Positions 14,530 through 19,408 of a stretch of 19,408 nt of DNA are shown one piece after another. Origin of the DNA: CAVPMN01 sp963706425. GTDB lineage: Bacteria > Actinomycetota > Acidimicrobiia > Acidimicrobiales > Acidimicrobilacustridaceae. The stretch's first letter is position 1. Every line of letters starts with the position of its first letter. The notes beneath the pieces are model-generated. The model saw only the letters and a list, made by a program, of their open reading frames with translations, had not been told where the DNA came from and did not search any database. Made by a program: the position numbers and the translations under genes. The DNA lies in NCBI GenBank assembly GCA_963706425.1, contig CAVPMN010000011.1:1-19408 (forward strand). Direction: 5' to 3'.

Positions 14530-15309
14530 TGCCCGACACGCCCAACTACGTCGAGGGACACGGGCTGCTCGCTGGCAAGAGCGTGGTGATCACCGCCGCG
14601 GCGGGCACCGGCATCGGCTTTGCGGTGGCGAGGCGCTGTGCTGAAGAAGGCGCCCGCATCGTCATCAGCGACATCCACGAGCGCCGGCTCGGCGAAGCCG
14701 CCGATCAACTCGAGGAGCTCACCGGCACGCGTCCGCCTGCGGTGCTGTGCAATGTCACCGTCGAAGACGACGTGGTCGGCCTGCTTCGACGCCGCCATCG
14801 GTGCACTCGGGCAGGTCGACGTGCTCATGAACAACGCCGGGCTGGGCGGCACCGCCAACTTGGTCGAGATGACCGACGAGCAGTGGTCGTCGGTCATCGA
14901 CGTCACCCTCACCGGCACGATGCGCGCCACGCGGGCGGCGTTGCGGCACATGATCCCTCGGGGTGCGGGGGTCATCGTCAACAATGCGTCGGTGGTCGGT
15001 TGGCGAGCGCAGGAAGGTCAGGCCCACTACGCCGCGGCCAAGGCCGGGGTGATGGCGCTCACCCGCTGCGCCGCCATCGAAGCCGCGCCCGCAGGGGTGC
15101 GCATCAACGCCGTGGCCCCGAGCCTGGCCATGCATCCGTTCCTCGCCAAGGTGACCACCGAGGAGCTGCTCGAGGAGCTGGCCGCCCGGGAAGCGTTCGG
15201 TCGGGGGGCCGAGCCGTGGGAGGTCGCCAACGTGATGGTGTTCCTGGCCAGCGACTACTCGTCGTACATGACCGGCGAGATCGTGTCGGTCAGCAGTCAG
15301 CACCCGTGA
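14529..15309 (+). CDS. ipdF: Short-chain dehydrogenase/reductase, IpdF-like, with a one-base insertion
   Basis: NAD(P)-dependent oxidoreductase, 259 residues after correction. Cofactor loop AAAGTGIG at about 23-30, NNAG at 101-104, catalytic Ser154 (NNASVVGWRAQ), Tyr167 and Lys171 (YAAAKAG), and a C-terminal FLASDYSSYMTGEIVSVSSQHP. The frame shifts at about 14781-14787 (CTGCTTCGAC): one extra base separates VEDDVVGL from FDAAIGALGQVDVLMNNAG. HGLLAGKSVVITAAAGTGIG and the exact C-terminal pattern closely recall mycobacterial IpdF, which oxidises the 5-hydroxyl of a bicyclic steroid C/D-ring CoA-ester. The ATG overlaps the stop of the FadE30-like gene, so the pair is co-translated. The indel is probably a sequencing error. 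Naming is by recollection. Confidence 0.87.
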
Positions 15310-15340
15310 CGCGAGGCCAGCGACCCTGACAGGAGGTCGG

Positions 15341-15988
15341 GTGATTCGTCGGGACGAGGCGATGGACCTGCTCATCGAGTCGTGTCCCTCGTTCCTGGCG
15401 GCCGATCATCTGCACCAGTTCCACGCCACGTTCGAGGACGAGGGCGAGCCCGACTTCTTCATCCGCATCGCCGCGTTCGCCCAGCACGTGGTCACGCTGG
15501 TCGAGCACCGATCGACCGCGGAACTTCCACCGACGTTCGCCGCGGTCGAGCAGGTGATCGACGACGGTGACGACCAGGCGATCGAGCTGATCGAGCTGGG
15601 CCTCATCGAGGGACTGCAGAACATCGTCTCGCACCGCGACGTGCCGGTCACCGGCGCTCAGATCGAGGCGCTCCTCGGTCCGCGAGCCCGCGAGGTGTGG
15701 CTGCGCCTCGACGAGCTGTGGGCGCAAGCGGGGGTGCACGCCTCGTCGAGCGGGCCGACCGAGGACGAGTACGAGCAGGTCTCCGAGCCCGATCTCCGGC
15801 TCTACTTCCGGGCCAATACCCGGGCGCTGCCCGACGGCCGATTGGTGAGCACCGGCGACGTGTTGAAGCAGGAGCAGCGGGTGGTGGCGCGCTATCGCGC
15901 CCGTCAACGGCTCGTGATGCGCTGGTGGCTCACCGGCGTCGTGCTGCTCGTGGTGCTGCTGGCCATCGCCGGCTGGCTCGGCCGCTGA
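15341..15988 (+). CDS. Unknown protein with C-terminal membrane anchor
   Basis: A 215-residue protein I cannot assign. The start is GTG at 15341, preceded by a strong AGGAGG ribosome site four bases away. Residues about 5-130 are a helical, acidic domain (LLIESCPSFLAADHLHQF; FIRIAAFAQHVVTLVEH; IELIELGLIEGLQNIVSH) that loosely recalls uncharacterised domains of the DUF7674 kind. A charged linker follows (about 145-190) and a single hydrophobic segment, WWLTGVVLLVVLLAIAGWL (about 195-213), ends the protein. This is a tail-anchored layout with the bulk in the cytosol. It lies 31 bases after the IpdF-like gene on the same strand and may be its operon partner. Confidence 0.75.
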   Translation: MIRRDEAMDLLIESCPSFLAADHLHQFHATFEDEGEPDFFIRIAAFAQHVVTLVEHRSTAELPPTFAAVEQVIDDGDDQAIELIELGLIEGLQNIVSHRDVPVTGAQIEALLGPRAREVWLRLDELWAQAGVHASSSGPTEDEYEQVSEPDLRLYFRANTRALPDGRLVSTGDVLKQEQRVVARYRARQRLVMRWWLTGVVLLVVLLAIAGWLGR

Positions 15989-15995
15989 TCAGCGG
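15982..15995. other. 14-base perfect palindrome at abutting convergent stop codons
   Basis: CCGCTGATCAGCGG is centred on TGATCA, in which the plus-strand stop TGA (15986-15988) and the minus-strand stop (15989-15991) are directly adjacent with no spacer. It has no loop, so it would only make a short terminator stem. It may be a by-product of the abutting stops plus flanking GC pairs, or a weak bidirectional end signal. Confidence 0.3.
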
Positions 15996-16273
15996 GAGCG
16001 GTGGCGAGCGGCACTCTCGGCGAGTCCGCGCTCCCACCCCCGCGCCATACCCGCGCCGGTGCCCACGATCGAGAACACGATCAGCACGGTGGCGCCGGCC
16101 TGCAGTAGGAACCGCGCCCACCACCACCCGTCGTCGGGCTGCCACCCGATGATCACCGCCACCTGGAGCGCGATCAGCAGGAGACTCACGACCGCCGCGA
16201 ACCAGAAGATGGGGTCGCGCCACACCGGCCGGAGAAACCCGCGCCAGTGCCAGGCGGACCCGTCTCGCGCCAC
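15989..16273 (-). CDS. Small two-helix membrane protein
   Basis: A 94-residue protein with two hydrophobic segments, IFWFAAVVSLLLIALQVAVIIGW (about 22-44) and FLLQAGATVLIVFSIVGTGAGMA (about 55-77), and a basic C-terminus. No family is recognised. The GTG start is one base after the thiolase-like stop (TGA-C-GTG), the same spacing seen between DUF35 and the thiolase-like gene, so the three are translationally coupled and this is the operon's last gene. It may be a simple membrane protein carried with the operon, or a membrane tether for the enzyme; the sequence does not decide. Confidence 0.7.
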   Translation of the reverse strand: MARDGSAWHWRGFLRPVWRDPIFWFAAVVSLLLIALQVAVIIGWQPDDGWWWARFLLQAGATVLIVFSIVGTGAGMARGWERGLAESAARHRSR

Positions 16274-16274
16274 G

Positions 16275-17462
16275 TCAGCGCTTGAGGACGACCGACGACC
16301 CGTGACCGAACAGGCCCTGGTTGACGGTGATGCCCACCTGGGCGCCTTCGACCTGGCGGCCCTTGGCCTCGCCGCGCAGCTGCCAGGTGATCTCGCACAC
16401 CTGCGCGATGGCCTGCGCGGGGATGGCCTCGCCGAAGCTGGCCAGCCCGCCGCTCGGGTTGACCGGCACCCGGCCGCCGATGGTGGTGTCGCCGTCGTTC
16501 AACAGGCGCTCGGCCTCGCCTTCCTTGCAGAGCCCGATGTTCTCGTACCAGTCGAGCTCGAGAGCCGTCGACAGGTCGTAGACCTCGGCCAGGTCGACGT
16601 CGTCGGGGCCGAGGCCGGCCTCCTCGTAGGCGGCGTGGGCGATGCTGTCGCGGAAGGTGCGCTCGGGCAGGGCCACGGCGGCGGCGGAGTCGGTGGCGAA
16701 GTTGGGCATCTCGATGATGGTCTGCGGGAACGTGGGCGTGACCGTGGAGATGCCGGCGACGGTGACCGGGTTGGTGGTGTGCTTGCGAGCGAAGTCCATG
16801 CTGGTGAGCACGAGGGCGGCGGCGCCGTCGCTGGTGGCGCAGATGTCGAGCAGCCGCAGCGGATCGGCCACGGTGGGCGAGCTCATCACCTCGTCGACCG
16901 TGACCTCTTTGCGGTAGCGCGCGTTGGGGTTGGCCAGGCCGTGGCGGGCGTTCTTGACCTTGACCCGGGCGAAGTCCTCCCGGGTGGCGCCGAACATCTC
17001 CATGCGCCGGCGGGCGTAGAGCGCGAAGTAGGCAGGGTTGGTGGCGCCGAGCAGGCGGAAGCGCAGCCAGTCGGGATCGTCGGGTCGGTCGCCGCCCACC
17101 GGGGCGAAGAACCCCTTCGGGGTGGTGTCGGCGCCGACCACGAGGGCCACGTCGCAGAAGCCGGCGAGGATCTGAGCGCGGGCGATGTTGAGTGCCTGCG
17201 CGCCCGACGCGCACGCGGCGTAGCAGCTGGCCACCCGGTTGCCCTTCCAGCCGAGAGCCTGGCTGAAGGTGGCGCCGGCGATGTAGCCCGGATAGCCGTT
17301 GCGGATGGTGTCGGCCCCGGCGACGTACTGGATGTCGTTCCACGTGAGCCCCGCGTCGGCCAGCGCGGCCTGGGTGGCCTCGATGCCGTACTCGACGAAG
17401 TTGCGGCCCCACTTGCCCCACGGGTGCATGCCCACGCCGAGGACGGCGACGTCGTGGCTCAT
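16275..17462 (-). CDS. Thiolase-like (SCP-x / lipid-transfer protein type) enzyme
   Basis: Thiolase-fold protein of 395 residues. The nucleophile motif SCYAACASGAQAL places Cys84; EVYD (in DLAEVYDLSTALELDWYEN) replaces the NEAF loop, and the usual GHP histidine loop reads GEAIPAQA in NPSGGLASFGEAIPAQAIAQ. The C-terminus is NQGLFGHGSSVVLKR. This pattern belongs to the SCP2-thiolase or Ltp subgroup, several of which work with DUF35 partners, for example Ltp2 with ChsH2 as an aldolase in steroid side-chain loss. The reaction could therefore be thiolysis or retro-aldol cleavage of a CoA-ester. A very good ribosome site, GGAGGTGAG, lies within the end of the DUF35 gene, whose stop is one base before this ATG. 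Confidence 0.92.
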   Translation of the reverse strand: MSHDVAVLGVGMHPWGKWGRNFVEYGIEATQAALADAGLTWNDIQYVAGADTIRNGYPGYIAGATFSQALGWKGNRVASCYAACASGAQALNIARAQILAGFCDVALVVGADTTPKGFFAPVGGDRPDDPDWLRFRLLGATNPAYFALYARRRMEMFGATREDFARVKVKNARHGLANPNARYRKEVTVDEVMSSPTVADPLRLLDICATSDGAAALVLTSMDFARKHTTNPVTVAGISTVTPTFPQTIIEMPNFATDSAAAVALPERTFRDSIAHAAYEEAGLGPDDVDLAEVYDLSTALELDWYENIGLCKEGEAERLLNDGDTTIGGRVPVNPSGGLASFGEAIPAQAIAQVCEITWQLRGEAKGRQVEGAQVGITVNQGLFGHGSSVVLKR

Positions 17463-17463
17463 G

Positions 17464-17918
17464 TCAGCTCACCTCCGCAGTTGAGGGAACGGGCCGCCAC
17501 TTCCACACGACGTACTCGTTGTCGTCGTCTTCGTAGAGCGTGTCGAGCACCAGCTCGACCTCCATGCCGGCCGACAGGTCGTCGACGCTCACGCCGTCGA
17601 CCATCTGACCCAGCACGACCATCTTCTCCTCCGACAGCTCGACCGCGGCGAGCGTGAACGGCTCGAACGGGTCGGTGGTGGGCACGTAGGGCGGCGGCGG
17701 TTGGTAGCACGTGTTCGTGAACGACCACACCGTGCCCCGGCGGCTGAGCTCGACGTCGTCGAACTCGCGGCCCACGCAATCGGGGTTGCGACAGAACGTG
17801 CTCTCTCGGGGAAGAAGAAGCTCCCGCACGAGGTGCAGCGGGTGCCGAGGAGGGCTGGATGGTCCGGATCGGTGGTGAACCAACCCTCGATGGCAGGCAG
17901 TCGTGTTTTGGCGTTCAC
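17464..17918 (-). CDS. Zn-ribbon/OB-fold DUF35 protein, one-base deletion
   Basis: Acyl-CoA-associated OB-fold protein of 151 residues after correction, the usual partner of Ltp/thiolase-like enzymes. Rubredoxin-like zinc ligands are Cys28, Cys31, Cys43 and Cys48 (CTSC ... CRNPDC). The frame is broken at about 17808-17820, where a C-run after three Phe codons lacks one base; restoring it joins CGSFFFP to RESTFCRNPDC. The OB-fold follows: RGTVWSFTNTCYQPPPPY, FTLAAVELSEEKMVVLGQMV and VELVLDTLYED. GTG at 17918 has a TACGGT hexamer seven bases upstream and no ribosome site. It is first in the operon with the thiolase-like gene. The indel is probably a sequence error. Confidence 0.9.
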
Positions 17919-17925
17919 CCACCAA

Positions 17926-17931
17926 ACCGTA
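17926..17931 (-). promoter_or_regulatory. Candidate -10 element for the DUF35-thiolase operon
   Basis: TACGGT on the minus strand matches TANNNT and lies seven bases before the GTG at 17918, giving a leaderless transcript. The palindromic candidate operator at 17947-17961 covers the -35 region of this promoter. Confidence 0.45.
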
Positions 17932-17946
17932 GTCGAGCGTCCCTTT

Positions 17947-17961
17947 CTGACGACTCGTCAG
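17947..17961. promoter_or_regulatory. Palindromic candidate operator CTGACG-N3-CGTCAG upstream of the DUF35-thiolase operon
   Basis: CTGACGACTCGTCAG is palindromic over seven-base arms with one central base, and shares all 12 arm bases with the site at 13308-13322. Its centre is about 36 bases upstream of the GTG, in the -35 zone of the proposed promoter. Repression by a dimeric regulator is the simplest reading; activation is possible because the site does not cover the -10. Confidence 0.6.
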
Positions 17962-17985
17962 CTCCGCTCGGACATCCCGATAGGC

Positions 17986-18036
17986 GTTCCTGTGGCCCGA
18001 ACGTGACCAGGAGGTCCCGGTGTGGCCACAGAAACG
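17986..18036 (-). repeat. 51-base intergenic hairpin repeat, copy 2
   Basis: On the minus strand this reads CGTTTCTGTGGCC ... GGCCACAGGAAC, the same length and outer arms as copy 1 at 7548-7598, with 43 of 51 bases identical. The inner stem CGGGACC/GGTCACG surrounds loop TCCT. Differences from copy 1 are confined to the loop and the junction between inner and outer stems. It lies between the helical-repeat gene stop and the DUF35 promoter region, again strictly intergenic, but inverted relative to copy 1. Confidence 0.8.
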
Positions 18037-18047
18037 TGTGCGGAGAC

Positions 18048-19079
18048 TCAGCCGCCGAGCGCAGCCAGGTGTCGCTGGGCGTCGACGGTCTCGCGCGGCA
18101 GGCCCAGCGCGCCGAGCTCGACGACCGCCCGCCGGTAGAGCTCGAGCGCCGAGAGCCGATAGCCCAGCGCGTCGGCGAGCTTGGCCTCGTCGAGGCGGGC
18201 CTGGGCGGCCGCCGGCGTGGTGCCGAGCCGGTTGAACTCCGACAGGGCGCGCAGCGTGACGGCCTCGGCCTCGAGGGGCTCGCCACCCTCGCGACTGACG
18301 ACGCCCCGTGCCAGATCGAGATGCGCGTCCCAATAGCTGCGGCCGGTGGCAGCCACCGGTTCGGCCACCTCGATGAGATAGCGCTGCGCGGTCATGGGGT
18401 CGCCACCCTCGGCCAACCGGCGGGCCAGCGTGGTCAAGAGGGCGGCGGCTTGCGCGTTGGCCCACTGCTGGGTCGGCCCACGGCTGCGGGCCGACAACGA
18501 CGGCGCCACGTCGTCGGCGAAGCGCACGGCTTCGTGCAGCCGACCCTGGGCCGAGATGACCACGGCCCGGTCGGCCGTCACCATCGCCGCGAGTTGCGTG
18601 CTCTGCGTGCGGCTGGCGAGATCGGTCGCCGTGTTGAGGAGCAGATGGGCATCGTCGAACCGACCGCGGGCCGCGGCCAGGCCGGCCAGGCCGCGAGTGG
18701 CGGCCAGGCGGCTGTCGAGCGGCTGGCCGGGGCGGGCCAACCAGTCGAGGTAGCGCCGGGCGTCGTCCCAACGGCCGGTCAACAGGTAGAGGTCGGCCAG
18801 CAGCCGATGGTGCCAGTGGCCGCCCGAGAGCTCACGGTCGGACGCGGTGCCCGCCAATCTGGAGAGGCCTTGTTCGAGCCAGGGAATGGCCTCGACGTAG
18901 CGCTCGCGCTCGGTGAGGGCGGCACCCACGATCAACAGCGCCGCAGGTGCGTAGTCGCGCTGGCCCGGGTCGGCATCGAGCGTCGCCACCCGTTGGCGCC
19001 CGCTGCTGAGGACTTCGTCGTAGTCACCCCGCTCGAAGGCGGTGCGGAGGTCGCGATAGACGCGCCCGGCGATCGGCAC
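18048..19079 (-). CDS. Helical-repeat (TPR-like) protein
   Basis: A 343-residue, Ala/Leu/Arg-rich protein made of repeated helix pairs resembling tetratricopeptide repeats: ERERYVEAIPWLEQGLSRL, LADLYLLTGRWDDARRYLDWLA, AAARGRFDDAHLLLNTATDLA, ISAQGRLHEAVRFADD and DALGYRLSALELYRRAVVEL. No enzymatic, DNA-binding or signal domain is seen, so it is probably a protein-interaction scaffold or the repeat half of a regulator family. Start GTG at 19079; upstream TAGACA six bases away is a poorer -10 match (no T6). It follows an SDR on the same strand but is separated by a hairpin. Function is not assigned. Confidence 0.75.
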   Translation of the reverse strand: MPIAGRVYRDLRTAFERGDYDEVLSSGRQRVATLDADPGQRDYAPAALLIVGAALTERERYVEAIPWLEQGLSRLAGTASDRELSGGHWHHRLLADLYLLTGRWDDARRYLDWLARPGQPLDSRLAATRGLAGLAAARGRFDDAHLLLNTATDLASRTQSTQLAAMVTADRAVVISAQGRLHEAVRFADDVAPSLSARSRGPTQQWANAQAAALLTTLARRLAEGGDPMTAQRYLIEVAEPVAATGRSYWDAHLDLARGVVSREGGEPLEAEAVTLRALSEFNRLGTTPAAAQARLDEAKLADALGYRLSALELYRRAVVELGALGLPRETVDAQRHLAALGG

Positions 19080-19098
19080 CTGCCCTGTCTACCCGCGC

Positions 19099-19121
19099 CT
19101 CGCCTCGCGAGGGGAGGCGAG
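19099..19121. terminator. Hairpin between the SDR and the helical-repeat gene
   Basis: CTCGCCTC-GCGAGGG-GAGGCGAG is a perfect eight-base stem with a seven-base loop in the 60-base gap downstream of the SDR stop. An alternative small palindrome CCTCGCGAGG overlaps it. It lacks a T-run, so it is a U-poor terminator candidate on the minus strand. Confidence 0.5.
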
Positions 19122-19139
19122 CGACGGGCGATGCCGGGC

Positions 19140-19408
19140 TCAAGCGCCGCCGGACCGGGCCGCCGACAGGAATGGCGGAGGTTCGCCGCCGCCGTGCACG
19201 GCGAGGTTGGCGCCGGTGACGTAGCCGGCGAGCGGCGAGACCAGGAACAGGCAAGCGTCGCCGATGTCGCCGGGCGTGCCCATGCGACCCATCGGGATGG
19301 TGGCCGCCACCGCGGCCACGCCGGCCTCGTCGCCGTAGTGCAGGTGTGACTGCTCGGTTTCGATGTAGCCGGGGGTGACGGCGTTGACCCGCACCTTCGG
19401 TGCCCACT
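19140..19408 (-). CDS. Short-chain dehydrogenase/reductase, C-terminal part (runs off the window)
   Basis: The last 89 codons of an SDR: APKVRVNAVTPGYIETEQ matches the conserved strand and PG motif after the active-site helix, then PMGRMGTPGDIGDACLFLVSPLAGYVTGANLAVHGGG is the classic C-terminal block that forms the cofactor and tetramer interface. The NAG motif and the Tyr-x3-Lys pair lie outside the window, so activity and substrate cannot be judged. The tail after HGGG (EPPPFLSAARSGGA) is longer than usual. It is a different, more FabG-like SDR than the one at 14529. Confidence 0.9.
   Translation of the reverse strand, partial: WAPKVRVNAVTPGYIETEQSHLHYGDEAGVAAVAATIPMGRMGTPGDIGDACLFLVSPLAGYVTGANLAVHGGGEPPPFLSAARSGGA

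Noticed and set aside
16400..16480. Missing GHP histidine loop in the thiolase-like protein as a novel active site.
   Set aside because: The GEAIPAQA form seems to recur in the Ltp/SCP-x-like subgroup; I noted it in the gene entry but do not claim novelty.

Overview
The window is GC-rich throughout, with G or C at almost every third codon position, many GTG starts and very short gaps between genes. These traits fit a high-GC actinobacterium. The ATP synthase order gamma-beta-epsilon, actinobacterial-type CoA-ester catabolic enzymes, thiolase/DUF35 pairing and a Thr/Pro-rich secreted tail would suit the class Acidimicrobiia, but that placement is inference. No rRNA, tRNA, CRISPR array or transposase was seen.

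Region by region. (1) 1-2923, plus strand: the 3' end of the F1Fo ATP synthase operon (probable end of atpA, then atpG, atpD, atpC). (2) 2945-5525, minus strand: a polyphosphate kinase 2 family enzyme and a lipoprotein substrate-binding protein of the peptide/nickel ABC family, separated by a 47-base perfect palindrome. (3) 5636-6933, plus: an MBL-fold hydrolase overlapping a glyoxalase-like protein. (4) 6987-10389, minus: an SRPBCC protein, a lipoprotein alpha/beta hydrolase with a Thr/Pro tail, and an acyl-CoA synthetase. (5) 10418-15988, mostly plus: a large FMN/FeS/FAD oxidoreductase, an NTF2-like protein (minus), a MaoC-type enoyl-CoA hydratase, an acyl-CoA dehydrogenase resembling FadE30, an SDR resembling IpdF, and a membrane-anchored unknown. 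(6) 15989-17918, minus: a tightly coupled DUF35 / thiolase-like / small membrane protein operon. (7) 18048-19408, minus: a helical-repeat protein and the C-terminal part of an SDR.

Regions 4-6 read as a CoA-ester degradation neighbourhood: ligase, dehydrogenase, (R)-specific hydratase, hydroxyacyl dehydrogenase and thiolase-like lyase with its OB-fold partner. The adjacent FadE30-like and IpdF-like genes suggest late steroid (C/D ring) or similar polycyclic catabolism.

The most interesting non-coding signals are: an identical palindrome, CTGACG-N3-CGTCAG, in the promoter regions of both the FadE30-IpdF-like operon and the DUF35-thiolase operon (candidate shared operator); a 51-base hairpin-forming intergenic repeat present twice in opposite orientation; a recurrent leaderless promoter layout (-10 hexamer with A2 and T6, six bases, start codon), including two overlapping divergent -10 elements in a 14-base gap; and the 47-base palindrome.

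Six genes (atpG, atpD, SRPBCC, acyl-CoA synthetase, SDR, DUF35) each need a one-base correction to read through. Because ATP synthase genes are among them, these are most likely sequencing or assembly errors, and the proteins below are described in corrected form.
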